From: Nereocystis luetkeana
Lineage: Eukaryota > Sar > Phaeophyceae > Laminariales > Laminariaceae
DNA: 64,000 nucleotides
Assembly (NCBI GenBank): GCA_031213475.1
Contig: JARUPZ010000034.1
Coordinates: 4,776,940-4,840,939, forward strand
Reading direction: 5' to 3'
Numbering within the stretch: the stretch's first letter is position 1; every line of letters starts with the position of its first letter. This document shows positions 34,041-44,128 of this stretch, in pieces. The position numbers were made by a program, and so were the translations under genes. Below the pieces are notes generated by a model. The model was given only the letters and a program-made list of their open reading frames with translations. It searched no databases and was not told the origin of the DNA.

Positions 34041-36868
34041 CCATCCCATTCATTATCTTCGCACATCTTCTTCTCTCTCTCCTTCCAACTCGTAACTCAG
34101 ATCCGGGGTCACATAGCAGGCTCTTCTCCCCCCTTCCCGCTACGGTACGTGCCTTCATTTTTATCGCGAGAAGATTTCAGCCTTTTCTTCCCTCGTCGAC
34201 TCGCATCGAATTGCATAGGTCCTATTTAATATGTAGCATAGGTCCTATTTAATATGGTCCCCCGTAAGGAGTCTGGTCAAAACTGCTTGGAATTAGTGAG
34301 GAGTTAAGTGGTTATATATATGAGGTACTCGTACAGCAGTAGAAGTACTCTCGACGGAAATATAAGGAACGCTTGGTATTCACATTATCGCCATAACGAT
34401 CCTTACATTTCCACCCAGAGTGGTATATACCAGGCAGGTATAGTATACTATAGATAGTACCAAGGTATACTACAGTATACTATAGATAGTATACTACAGT
34501 ATACTATAGATAGTATACTACAGTATATACTATAGTATACAACAGTGTACTATAGTCAGTATACTATCAGTATAGTACAGTATACTATAATATATATATA
34601 GTATTTAGTTATGTAGAACAAGAGCAACAATTAACTACTTGGGTCCAGGGTAGGGTATTTTTGCAGGGGCAAAACAAAAAAAAAACGAGCAACATAATAA
34701 GAGAGGTGGTTCGGCCACATCAATGTTGTTCTCACATTACCACAATGGGGTAGGGTAGTCCGTGGTTACAGGGCAGGCCCCAATAACTCTCTCGGGTGGG
34801 TCACGTATCACTAATGCCTTGGGAGGAAAAAATATAGATCATGTGTGCGTAGTTATTATGTACATCGTTCGGTATTCGTACATATTCGTTCGTATTCTCG
34901 GGGACAAACTCGTATATAACCATACTGGGTCCGGGATAATTTTCGTGGTATTTATTGAGTGTATTGTACGTATTGGTATGTAGTTATGATACCTCTATAA
35001 AATGATTGTGCAAGCGAAACATACTTGAAATTGAAGTTGGATGAAAGTATTTTTTTGGCGTGTTTTTTGGTAGCTTCAAGGGTCCATCCAGTCCACGCAC
35101 CACAAGGGTCCACGCACCACCACCACCGCTAGGGCACGCGCGGCTAGCTAGCCTAACAAGCACCCCAACCTCTCCTCCCGTTTGCAGCAAACATCCTGCA
35201 TACCTCACCAGCCCACCTTCCTATTTAAAATTGTACGAGTACCATGTCCTATTGACATGACACACCACAGAACTACACCGGTGCAGGACATGTATTCGGT
35301 ACCATAGCAGTAAAAACACAGCAGTAAAAAACAGGAAACTGACCGAGGACAGCTGGTCCAAGGCTGGATTTCTTACTGTCGTTCAGAACGGATGTGCTAC
35401 GCCCTACACTAAGCTCCAGTAGGTCGATTCCTCCGTTTCTTGTCTTGGTTCTCCTCTCAAGATCATCTCTCTTTCTCTCGCAGCGTTTGCTCCTGGGTGC
35501 TGTTTTCTCAGGAAGGCATATATTTTATACCAGGTACGACGTATGGTGTGCGTGTGTGTGGTCACCTATCAGGGCTGCAGTCCCGTTTTGGGGACAAACG
35601 ACTCAAATTTTAAGTAGTTTGTCCCCAAAACGGGACTGCAAGCAGTACTGAATAAAAATAAAAACTAAAAGGGCGGACACTGCTGGACACCGTCCTTCCT
35701 GCGAGTATTTTAAAGCATTCGTCTGCTATTACATGCCTGTCGACATCCAGCACACCAGTCAGTGTGTCCGTGTTGATTCTTCACCTCTAGAGAGATAGGT
35801 CTACCCGTATAGAGAGCTCTGTTGCCACAAAACTAAACTGCAACACAGATATTATTGTACTGGTATACCGGTATACTACTGCTGCACTGAATGCTATCGA
35901 CAACAGGTACGAATAATATTATCGTACACTTACATTGCTACCATTAATACAGCATTAATTACAGCAGTATTTATACTACAAACCTGCCTGGTGCTGGTAG
36001 GTATATATATGTACATCGTTGAGATGCAGTTAGGCTTCGTAGAAAAGCACTCACGCTCGGCTACGTAACGAGGATATATATCTATCACATGCCGTTATAT
36101 ATCGATGTACCAGGTATCTACTGACTGCTGTATCTACTGACTACTGCTGTACCGCATATCGGGGTCATCATGGGAGAGCATCATCACATACATCATGGAT
36201 GAGTCTCGCTCGTGGAGGGGTCGCCGGGGTTTGTCGCTGTCGCCGGTGTGGGTGTGGCGTGCAAACACCACCCTGCATGCCATCCCTAGGCCATACTTCG
36301 TCCGCACTCGGAGGAGAGACAGATGCTGCTGCACCCTCTTCGCACAGCCCACCAGCGAATGATGCTCGAAAAATACTTGAAGAGAAAGTTATTAAGTAGC
36401 AGAAACCACTAGAAGGCTTCCTGAAAATTACTTGAAAATAATACCGCGAGAAACAATATCTCCCAATCACACAAAATCTTTATGGTCTCTCTCCCACCTC
36501 TTGTTTCCACCTCGCACGAAGGACCACAAAGCTCCGAACACCTTGGTGCCGCCCCCACCCCCGCCGCCAGCCCCTCCGCTCTTGGTGCGGGTGATACCAC
36601 CCCCTCCGCCACCGCCACCGTCCGCAGGAGGAGGGTCCTCGTCGAGACGCTTGGCCTTCTTCTTTCTCGTCTGCTGCTGCTGCTGCTGCTGCTGCTGCTT
36701 CTGATGGTGCTGCCGCTGCTGGTGCGCAGCTCGGGCCATGTTTTTATGATCTGATGCCGCTGCTGCTGTTGATGCCGCTGCCGCTTGCTGTGTATGTTCG
36801 CTGAATGACACAGCGAAAATCAGAATGCTCGGTTGTTCTTTCCTTTCTTTGGTCACAACGTCGACCAC
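23418..36868 (-). CDS. Gene 2: NIF/FCP1-type HAD phosphatase, six exons
   Basis: Six minus-strand exons (36868-36498, 32249-30812, 30120-29659, 27764-27474, 25316-25068, 24491-23418) join with compatible phases into about 1,294 codons (1,251 if the ATG at 36739 is used). The NLI-interacting-factor/FCP1 domain is spread over exons 3-6. It has motif I KKTLVLDLDETLVSS (nucleophile Asp and general acid Asp in DLDET), YYVKLRPGLAQFLQDVAVLYE, motif II LVIWTASGQAYADAILDLLDP, FAKRLYREAC (the motif III Lys), and motif IV VLLMDNYVYSF. Family members dephosphorylate Ser/Thr, notably in the RNA polymerase II C-terminal repeat or in SMAD/lipin-type targets; the substrate here is unknown. No membrane segment was seen. 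Introns are packed with MITE-A/B, SINE and G/C-run DNA. Confidence 0.88.
24664..25066. repeat. (CCTACC)n/(CCCTA)n intronic tract
   Basis: About 400 bases of CTACCCTACC, CCTACCTACC and CCCAACC words. On the minus strand it is the G-rich intron following the donor of gene 2 exon 5 (GTGGGTAGGGTTGGG). Confidence 0.85.
25068..25316 (-). CDS. Gene 2 exon 5: core of phosphatase domain
   Basis: Acceptor CACCCAAG|CTCGTG. Reads LVIWTASGQAYADAILDLLDPTGTLFAKRLYREAC, CLRHRGLCVKDLRRLGR and NTVLLMDNYVYSFGLNLDNGVPISPWTGCE. It contains motifs II to IV. Donor GAG|GTGGGT, phase 0; a nearer GT at 25074 would break the frame. Confidence 0.88.
26024..26835. mobile_element. Family C element with ~90-bp terminal inverted repeats
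   Basis: The left end (26024-26112: TGTACTCGAT, CATAGCCGTAGTCGTATGACC, GACGGAGCATG) is the near-exact reverse complement of the right end (26715-26830). G-runs and C-runs lie outside. The interior at 26400-26700 is shared with 8440-8650 and 63890-64000. No transposase frame, so it is a non-autonomous DNA element. It is in the gene 2 intron. Confidence 0.7.
27474..27764 (-). CDS. Gene 2 exon 4
   Basis: Acceptor ATCTCAG|ATCGTG. Reads IVFKIHYTEEPSDG, an insertion of about 55 residues made of Lys/Asn/Gly then Glu/Gln (KGNKGNKGNKG, EQGEEQEEQGEEQEE), then THEEVHYYVKLRPGLAQFLQDVAVLYE. The insertion sits in a loop between two conserved strands of the phosphatase fold. Donor GAG|GTAAGA, phase 0. Confidence 0.85.
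27800..27870. repeat. (GGGAA)n array
   Basis: GGGAAGGGAAGGGAAGGG repeated nine times, then GAAAA repeats. In the gene 2 intron between exons 3 and 4. Confidence 0.9.
28092..28195. mobile_element. MITE-B copy 5
   Basis: AACCCTTTTAGAATACCAGTC...CTGCAGTCCTAACAGGGTT, with an extra TTGTCCCAAA duplicated in the right arm. Confidence 0.85.
28370..28640. repeat. Minisatellite, GGTACAATGGTTGGTAACTT unit
   Basis: Eight or more units of 20-27 bases. One has AACTACCAGGTATGGTAC where sisters have AACTTTGGTAC or AACTTCGGTAC, a CCAGG/TA insertion. Confidence 0.8.
29217..29317. mobile_element. MITE-A copy with short left arm
   Basis: ACGGGGGACCATAGGACC lacks the GTTAATA seen in most left arms. The right end is CTATGGTCCCCCGTAATA. 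Confidence 0.88.
29659..30120 (-). CDS. Gene 2 exon 3: start of FCP1 domain
   Basis: Acceptor CCCTTGCAG|ATGACC. Reads MTAVHGMEKEFIRSLAEVDYEKQPL, an Ala/Ser/Thr/Ala homopolymer block (GCC, GGT and CTG repeats 29860-30040), then RPRMYLPL and GHKKTLVLDLDETLVSSTRNPGPCDYK. The DLDET motif holds the catalytic aspartates. Donor AAG|GTGGGT, phase 0. Confidence 0.85.
29855..30045. repeat. Trinucleotide runs inside exon 3
   Basis: GCA, GCC, GGT and GGC runs encode Ala, Thr and Ala blocks on the minus strand. The frame is maintained. Confidence 0.8.
30605..30720. repeat. ATCGAAAGTTGATTCG repeats
   Basis: Four ATCGAAAGTT(T)GA units. The same word recurs at 50785-50840 and 51480-51500. Confidence 0.65.
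30812..32249 (-). CDS. Gene 2 exon 2: low-complexity N-terminal region
   Basis: Proposed acceptor ACTAAG|GTCGCC. About 479 codons rich in Gly/Asn, Ala, Ser and Gln, with islands of ordinary composition: FHHLEPATDAKKPS, QETPPSYESIYRPAFAQKTPTPG, PLSLADSDDGYYDEAPRIGSGHHLSAADTAIMRSAQELQQ. Asn (AAC), Ser (AGC) and Gln (CAG) runs come from trinucleotide repeats. Donor CAG|GTGTGT, phase 0. The region is probably disordered. Confidence 0.7.
32325..32435. repeat. CAG/CAA array
   Basis: AGCAGCAGCAGCAGCAGC with CAACAACAAC, just upstream of gene 2 exon 2, in intron sequence. Confidence 0.8.
33106..33212. mobile_element. MITE-A copy next to (CTA)n
   Basis: TATTACGGGGGGCCATAG...AACTATGATCCCCCCGTAATA. The left flank is CTACCACTAC. 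Confidence 0.9.
33347..33442. mobile_element. MITE-B copy 6
   Basis: TTTTTAGAACTGCAGTCCCG...CGGGACTGCGGCTCTAAAAA, arms around AACTACTTGGAATTTGAGTG. Confidence 0.88.
33944..34268. mobile_element. MITE-A copy split by a SINE
   Basis: The left part (33944-34016) has ACCATAGTAAATAGGACC and runs to CCGTAGCAT. The right part (34214-34268) resumes at GCATAGGTCCTATTTAATATG and ends GGTCCCCCGTAA. A 23-base piece of the right arm is repeated. GCAT on both sides is a candidate target duplication. Confidence 0.85.
34017..34213 (-). mobile_element. SINE family S, copy 2 (head missing)
   Basis: A T-run of about 27 bases (minus-strand A tail), then CATTATCTTCGCACATC ... CGACTCGCATCGAATTG. It is 5'-truncated at the same region as copy 1 and inserted into a MITE-A. 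Confidence 0.85.
34351..34428. mobile_element. Foldback family I, short complete copy
   Basis: GACGGAAATATAAGGA at left and TCCTTACATTTCCACCCAGAGTGG at right. Confidence 0.65.
34436..34605. repeat. Palindromic TATACTATAGATAGTATACTACAG satellite
   Basis: About six units of 24-26 bases, each with the inverted pair TATACTAT-ATAGTATA. Strong hairpin potential. It lies within gene 2 intron 1. Confidence 0.85.
34725..34812 (-). mobile_element. LINE 3'-end fragment
   Basis: TTGTTCTCACATTA, AGTCCGTGGTTACAGGGCAGG and CCCCAATAACTCT match the LINE 3' end at 168-232. It is diverged and about 90 bases. Confidence 0.65.
35570..35642. mobile_element. MITE-B copy 7
   Basis: GGGCTGCAGTCCCGTTTTGG and CCCCAAAACGGGACTGCA arms are perfect, but the outer CCCTTTTA ends are missing. 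Confidence 0.88.
36498..36868 (-). CDS. Gene 2 exon 1 (N-terminus)
   Basis: ATG at 36868 (MVDVVTKERKEQP) or 36739 (MARAAHQQRQ). It has a Gln run from CAG repeats, a basic patch TRKKKAKRLDEDPPPAD, a Gly-rich loop and TKVFGALWSFVRGGNK. Donor AAGAG|GTGGGA, phase 2, fits the one-base start of the next exon to give NKR-SPNKTF. Assignment to gene 2 rests on that phase match and on the absence of another gene between. Confidence 0.6.
36660..36785. repeat. CTG runs in exon 1
   Basis: CTGCTGCTGCTGCTGCTG gives the Gln run, with more CTG/CCG beyond. A further CTG run at 37046-37080 is outside any supported exon. Confidence 0.8.
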
Positions 36869-39380
36869 GACGACTGATGGTGCTGGGGATATCTTTCTTC
36901 CCTCTCAGCTAGCTTGGATGGATAAGAGACCCCGCCCGCGCACACTTGGTTGATGGTGGTCTGTATATCTCTCTCTGCTGTCGTCCCAGGCAAGCACTTG
37001 CTAGGGATTGATTGAAGCGAGACGGACGAGCCGAGGATTTCTCGGCGCTGCTGCTGCTGCTGCTGCTGTTGCTGCTGCTGTGCTGTTTGTTCTTCGCTGC
37101 CTCAAACTTTCTCTGTCTTGCGTCGGTGGTCACAAGGATTCGACGCGGGATCAGGGTCACAGGCGAGGTAGCGAGGTGCAGTGAGAGGAGAAGGAGTAAG
37201 CCATCACGCGCGGGAGGAGGAAGAGAGGCAACAAAAACATATCGCAGATGTTCTTCGAGGACCCTGCTGTGTCATGCCGCCTCGAGAGAGAACGGGGTCC
37301 TCCACTAAAAATTAGATAAAAAATCATCAAATCCAGGACCCCGCGATTTTATAATCTCGCCGCATTTATGTAATTCCGCCGCGTTTTGCGGCTCTCAGCG
37401 CTCATCATCGCTGCCACTTCACGGCCAATTGTCAACCGCCATCTAGCCACTGCCATAACCTCCCTAGGTGACGGACACCCACGTCCTTCTTCGGTGATAG
37501 ACGGCGATCAGCGCATGTATGGGTGATCGAGGGCGTGCCTTCGACGAGCGAGCGGAGATGTTAGGTGATGGGACTCCCTACTTTCCGGCCATGGTTGCTC
37601 AAAAATACTTGCTGCTTGCTTCTTTCCTCTGTTCTTGGTTCTGTGCTGCAGTGGCTACCAACGCTACGAGTATGTAGATTCTCTATGCAGGTAACAGCAG
37701 TAAGAAGTACATAGGCGACGATCCTATTATGTATACCTGGTGCACTCGCAGGCAGGCAGGACAAGTCGAAGAGGGGTGGATTCACGACGGAGCGAACATA
37801 TATAGACCACGCGGCCGACGCGCCACGCAGCTTGCAGAGAGACTAATCACTTATCAAGTAAATCGGCCGAACTTGGCGGACCATACGATATACAGCAGGA
37901 ATTCCGTGTGCCAGACAGAGGTAACAGCACCACCAGGTATGTATGGTACCAGGTACTACTCGTACTCGTACGAAGTGGGGAGCGAGTTAGGACGAAGAGT
38001 CGGGTGTTCTGATATGGTGGTGTTCTCCACCAACACGGCAGTAGCACCGGCAGCAGTTGCAGTAGCGGTGCCACAGCAAGTGCAGGGACGTCTATTCAAA
38101 CCTCGGACGAACAGTCGTGTACGACCGTATGTACATGGTTTACACCAACCACAGCACAGCAGTACATACGTACGTACAAATTAAACATCTCTTTTATATC
38201 GTAGTATCATTCGGATGGTGAAACAAATAAATAAGGGGAGTTTAAATGGTCAGACAGACTGGCATAATAAACTCACTCGTAGCTCGTACTGGTATACACC
38301 TGGTTACATTATGTATGCCCGCGAATAAGGAACAACACAATAAGAACCGAAGGCTCATTTTTCAGGGGGCGTTAAGAACTTCAGATCAAGATATCGTGCG
38401 CAGCGGCGAACGAACGCTACACTAAACATTGATACCTACCTGTCTATTAATTAATACCAGGTACTGATACGGTTTAAGCAGAACACACACAAGTCCATAC
38501 AACGTACCAGGTACGTAAACACTCAAGGTTTTGGTGTCACAGCCGTGTACCAGGTAGCAAGTAGTCGCTTGGTCATATTACGTACCGTACGTACCAGCAG
38601 TAGGCGTTTCTTGGTGGCGGGGGGGTCCATGCTACTACTGCTTCATTCAGTTGTCCTTCAAGCAAACACCAATCAATCATCAGCCTATCTATGGCGTAGT
38701 AAGACAGATACCGTGTCACACGTGGTTGGGTGTGTGCAGTCTTCTCACATCTAAAGGTTGTTTCCTCCAGTCGACAGACAGCTAGCTACCTGGTAGTCTA
38801 CATACAGCGACGGCACACCCAGCGGTCCGTCCGTCCGTACGAGAGTTCAATATCGATTTTTGATCCTAGAAGTTGCGCGTGCCAGGTACGTACTGCTGTA
38901 CATGTACATACGTACGTAGAGAGCTATTGTTAGCGCCTTTGCGGCACCGATATATATATCGACCGAAGGAAGCAATGATAAAATAAACTTTTAGCGTTAT
39001 CAGCCGTCTACGAGCGCGTGAGGGCCATGCCGCTACCTACCTACGCCCGCGCCGTGCGACTCCTTCCTTGCGTTTCAACCATTGCAACTCGGGCACCAAT
39101 TTGTATCACCCCCCAAAATCACAAAAGACAGGTGGCGTTACTGACATCCGTCACTTTTTTATCGGTAACTTTTCCCCACCGAAGAATTTAATAAATTAAA
39201 ATATCAATGGCACCTGGTGGGAGTATTGAGTGAAAATAAGTACCAGGTAGGAGGTACCTCGTGGTAAGTGGAGTACCCTAACCTGGTAGCACGTTGTGTG
39301 TGCCCTGAGAAGACGAAACATCGAACGAGGTCGGTCGATATTCTCGCCTGGGTTTCTTTCTTCTATGCGGATAGGATACA
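36869..39380. other. Upstream of gene 2, no recognised gene
   Basis: May hold the 5' UTR and promoter of gene 2 (minus strand). No TATA box can be claimed. CCAGG/CCTGG footprints are frequent here (37945, 38456, 38504, 38547, 38789, 39240). Confidence 0.5.
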
Positions 39381-39404
39381 CAGCCTGCTACACAGGGTGG
39401 CATA

Positions 39405-39446
39405 CAAACGCACGCACGCATGCATGCATGCATAGGCATGCATGCA
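39405..39446. repeat. GCATGCATGCAT array
   Basis: ACGCACGCACGCATGCATGCATGC and a second block after a short break. Confidence 0.85.
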
Positions 39447-39669
39447 TCGGCGTCCGGGCCTGGTTCTCATCCATGCTGCATGCTTGCTTGCAGGAGAGGC
39501 GGACTTTGTTGTTGCGCTCCCACTCACTATTTATAACAGACTTACGAAGATAAATAGATACCTGGTATATCATGCGCGTGCTGTTGCCGTGCGTATCATA
39601 CATCATTCGCATCGTTAGCATGCGCCCAGACAAATGACGGCGGGTCTAGATGGATGCATGGATGCACAC

Positions 39670-39710
39670 AAAACAACAACAACAACAACAACTACATCAA
39701 CAACAACACA
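39670..39710. repeat. (CAA)n
   Basis: AACAACAACAACAACAAC array. Confidence 0.85.
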
Positions 39711-40321
39711 AGTGGGGCCGGTGGGACAAGGGGGGACGAGGAAGTCAGAGGCGCCGGTCACGCGCAGATACAGGACGCATATTATTGCACATACAAAGGC
39801 AAAAACCCAAACCCATGAAAAAAAGGGCGGGGTTTGGATGAGAGGAAGAGAAAGGAAGCCAGGAAGCCATCATGCCACGCGCTATAATATAAGCAAGCCA
39901 AGAGGGGAGCCGAGGGGAGCCAATTTGGCTTTTCGCCGTTGGCTTTATTCGTACAGTAGTTTTTTCGGAATATGAATCCTTCCAGCGGATAGAGCGAAAG
40001 TAGAAAATAGGGGACAGGAAGGGAGGTGGACCGGGGGTAAATTGGTGGACCGGGGGTAACTTTTCCCCGACATATTGTTGGAGTTCTGAAAGCATACCTG
40101 AGGGTATGTATAGTGTATATATATGTATAGCACATATATATAAGAAGCGCCGGCACGTCGTATGCATGCATCATGTGATATCATACGATACGAACGAACA
40201 TGGACGAAATACCTTTCATTTTTTTTCCACGGTTTTTTTTTGCACGAGACGTCAATCAAGCGAGGAGAAAGTGAACCGGTGAATGAACGAACCAAACCGC
40301 AATCGACAGGTGCATCGGACC

Positions 40322-40370
40322 ACTACTACTACTAATACTGCTTTGTTGCTACTACTACTACTACTATTAA

Positions 40371-40441
<71 letters not shown>

Positions 40442-40446
40442 CTACT
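40322..40446. repeat. (CTA)n array
   Basis: About 25 perfect CTA units from 40366 plus shorter tracts before. It has no MITE-A in it, unlike the arrays at 12.7 and 16.0 kb. Confidence 0.95.
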
Positions 40447-40449
40447 ACC

Positions 40450-42135
40450 GGTGGGTTCGGGTCGCACTTCAACTTCCGAATGCGCGGGAAGCGTACGTTG
40501 ATTTTTTCACAGGGGAATATGATTTACTCTGCTGCTGTGAACGAGACACATATTATATAAAATACATGAAAGTTGATCGTTGGTTGCCTGCCTGTATAAA
40601 TAAATATGGCCAACAACGTCGAATAAAAATCATTTCGACTCGTACGAGTAGAGCAAATATGAACGTAAAAAACACCGTCGTTCAAAACTATCAACACGAA
40701 CGTGACGCAGCGTACCGGTAACGGTAAGTCTTCCTCTCACCTTCTTCCCTCTTCCTCGCCTTATACACATTTTTTTTTGTGTCGCGGTTCTGCGTGGTTT
40801 TTCGTACCACGGGAAAAAAATATGGTGTTCAAAGTATTTCATGTGGGCATGAAGACCTACCGGTACATGTTTACTAACTAACCCACGTGCTGGTCAACGT
40901 CGAGTAAAAATCCTTTCAGTCGCGACTTCTGTTCCCCAAAAAAAAGAACACGCGCTACGACTCGTACTCGTCATCTGACTGGCTATGAATAGAGTAGTAG
41001 CGTTTCTCACCTCTTTCTGCGGGTCGCTTGCTGCTCCTGGTTCGTACTATTGCGCTTGCTTGTTCGTGCTCTTGTCTTGCGAAAACCTGCCTGCCTTTCC
41101 GTGCGGGGGGAGGGAGGGTGGCGCAGATAGATACCGTCACCTCAGTATTTTCGCGGGAACGGCACCACCAAGTCAGTCGCCTTTCGTTCGTTCGTTCCTC
41201 CCTTCCTTCCTTCCTTCGTTCGTTCGTGCCTAGATAGGTCGGACTCTCTCGTTCTCTGTGTCCGGGTCTTTGGATGCGCTGCCTCGATCCACGGCTAGTC
41301 AGAAGAAAAAAATGCCTGATCCTTCTGGCCGACAGACAACACGGTGTGTGTAATATGCGTGTGTGTATCCAACAAGCTCGGCGCGTGTGCGGAGGAGGAG
41401 ACAGTTGTTGGACCCTGTGATCGACGCAACGCGCGGGAAAGGGATGTAGGGGCACAAACCGAACAAACCAAAGCCAGGGAGGGGTGGTGGAGTTGAAGGG
41501 GCCCCAGTCGAAGAAGAAAGCCAGGGAGAGGTAGGGAGGGTGGAATGGCGTGGAGAGGTAAGGAGGCCTGCTTTTTCTGTTGCTGTCTGGTCGTTTTTGT
41601 TAGGTCGGCCCCGCCCGGCCCGTGTACGAAGGGGAGACTTACGGTCTAGATAGAGGGGGGGGATATTCATGCCACAGCGAAACAAACAGACGAAAAATAA
41701 GAACATGGATGGGTCGCTGCTTGACAATTGTATGTTTTTCGCCTTAAGGTGAAGAGCAAACTATGTAAGAAGCCCTATACATATGACATTATAATAACAA
41801 CTGCTGTATTCTCGCTATTAGTATATGGGTGGGGTCGCAGTCTATTCCATGTTTGTTTGAAGTGAAACTCCAAACCTATTGTATTATATTATTTGTATCA
41901 AGTACCAGGTATTAATTAATATATACCTGGTACTTCGTATACCAGTATATATTACATGGTACTCAGCGTATGGTCTAAAATATTTGTTTTGGCATTCGTA
42001 GTGAGCAGAGAGAGCCGTAGACGGGGCAGGGTCGAGGGAAACACCGTCCTACTGCCGTGCAGCAGCTCGTCGCCCATTTATGTCACAGCCCGCCACAACA
42101 ATGACAAGCAACAACGCAACCAGTTGCAAGATCGG
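40450..42135. other. Intergenic stretch without recognised gene
   Basis: Contains TTCC/TTCG runs (41180-41228) and an inverted pair of CCAGG motifs (41903-41930). Nothing else could be supported. Confidence 0.5.
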
Positions 42136-42139
42136 TCGA

Positions 42140-42439
42140 CTTCACGGCTGACCGACAATATTTTGCCATATTTACCTGGTATTGTTCAACAAAATTAAAC
42201 ATGAACCACAAGAAAAAAAAGTGACACCTGAACATGATAGCAAGTCTGTGAATCTACCGGGGCAGCCTAATAGAGGAAGCTCTGCCGACTTCACGGCTGA
42301 CCGACAATATTTTGCCATAATATTTACCTGGTATTGTTCAACAAAATTAAACATGAACCACAAGAAAAAAAAGTGACACCTGAACATAATAACAAGTCTA
42401 TGAATCTACGGGGGCAGCCTAATAGAAGAAGCTCTGCCC
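42140..42439. repeat. Tandem duplication, ~148-bp unit
   Basis: Two copies, with TTCACGGCTGACCGACAATA starts at 42140 and 42290. Both carry TTTACCTGGTATTGTTC, so this CCTGG site predates the duplication. The copies differ by a few bases. Confidence 0.85.
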
Positions 42440-43364
42440 CGCTCCGCCCGGCCCCGCCCGGCCCCGCTCCCCCCCCCGCCCCAATCGGTGAATCCTCATT
42501 ATGAAACCATCCATCTGGATTCTGGATAGGCAACAATATACCACTTTGTTCCTGAATATTTTGTTCCTGAATATAGATAGGTACTGTTTTTGTACTACTA
42601 TTAATAATACTGTTTAAACAAAACGGTCCTGGCATCTTGGGACAGAGTGTTTGGTGATGTGTAGCCGGCCCCTCCCGCCTTCCCCGCCCAATTGATGAAT
42701 TGATGAGTTGGCGAGTTAATCAAGAGTCAAAATATATGTTTTGGTGCGATTGTTTGTTTTTTTTGTTTGTACTTTACATATATATACTGCACGCAGCCTA
42801 TGAATACCGTACACCGCGAAGTTTTTTTTTTTTTTTTTTGCCTTTTCAAAAGTTGCTATTTTTTTGTCAGACTGGTGTACATACTGACTGTACAGCAGTA
42901 CCTCACTGCTGTACAGCAGTCAGTCAGTACCTTGACATGATCGCTTCGAAAAGTTCCCAGCTCCCTCCACCTTACGTTTATTGGTTAGTGTACTTCGTAT
43001 CTGTCTACGCTCTCACGTGTTTGCACCTACCAGTATTTCATTACCGCGCTTCCCCCCCCCAAAAAGAACCGTTTGGATTCAATATTAGAATGCAAATGGT
43101 TGTTATATCTTCGGACAGAGTGGTAAGTGGACGACACCGATCTTCTGGGCAAAAAAAAAGCAAATCCCGGGCGCGGTTTGGGGTGTCTTTGTTTTCCCTC
43201 CTCCGCTCTCCCCATACCGTTCGTATGAATTCACAACGGGCGATATTATCGAGATAATATAACACCCCCTGGAACAAATTTCAAAATTCATCATTTTTGC
43301 TCCGAGCCTAGGGGGGAAGGGGGGGGGGCGCGCGCGCGCCCACGCAACACACACAGCACAATAA

Positions 43365-43570
43365 TTTGGCGGCGTCGGGAACATCTCGTCGAGATAGATC
43401 TCTCTCCATAGACAAGACAGACGCATCTCTCGGCGTTGTTGGCACCCTCTGCCTTTGCTCATGGATACAGCACAGCACCACCATGGATTTGGGGGCGTTG
43501 GGCACATCTCGTCGAAATCTCTCTCCATAGACAGACAAGACACATCGCCCGGCGTTGTTGGCAGGCACCC
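43365..43570. repeat. Tandem duplication, ~120-bp unit
   Basis: GGGAACATCTCGTCGAGATAG...CGGCGTTGTTGGCACC and GGGCACATCTCGTCGAAATC...CGGCGTTGTTGGCAGG are two versions of one unit. Confidence 0.8.
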
Positions 43571-43754
43571 TTTAAAAACCAGCGCGGGAATCGTTCGCCC
43601 ACGGGGTGTGCCGTGTGTGCTGTGCGCTGCTGTCCTTTCTTGCGTGTTCTATATCTCGGTACACGTGCGTGTATCAAATCACATTTTATGCACGGCAGTA
43701 CATATTCAGACAGCATCCTTTGATTTTGATGCGTGCAAAAAGATTCCTTTCCTC

Positions 43755-43810
43755 CGTCCCTTCCTTCCTTCCTTCCTTCCTTCTTTCTTCCCTTCCTTTC
43801 CTTTCTTGGG
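43755..43810. repeat. (TTCC)n
   Basis: TTCCTTCCTTCCTTCCTTCC with decay on both sides. Confidence 0.85.
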
Positions 43811-44128
43811 CATTTCCGACTGCTCCTCGAAGATCATCACCACTGCTTTATATACCATACCAGCAAATAAATGCCGTGAAAAAAAAACACGCAAGATGTC
43901 TTCTTAATAATATCTGTCTGTACGTATGTATGTACGTACATACATACACCCCCACGAACAAACTATTAATAGCTTCGAAGATAATCCCCCTCCCCCGAAC
44001 GGATGGGGTCCAAACAAACGCCGAGCGACGCGTGCGTCTAGTCTGTCTTTATGGAAATAGCTCGACGGGATGTTTGTTCCCTTTCCGTGTCCTACCAATC
44101 TTGGTTGTATGCGCGCACTGCACCTTTT

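Noticed and set aside
39782..40174. Overlapping minus-strand frames of about 130 codons
   Set aside because: No recognisable domain, no splice-consistent partners, composition like the surrounding non-coding DNA.
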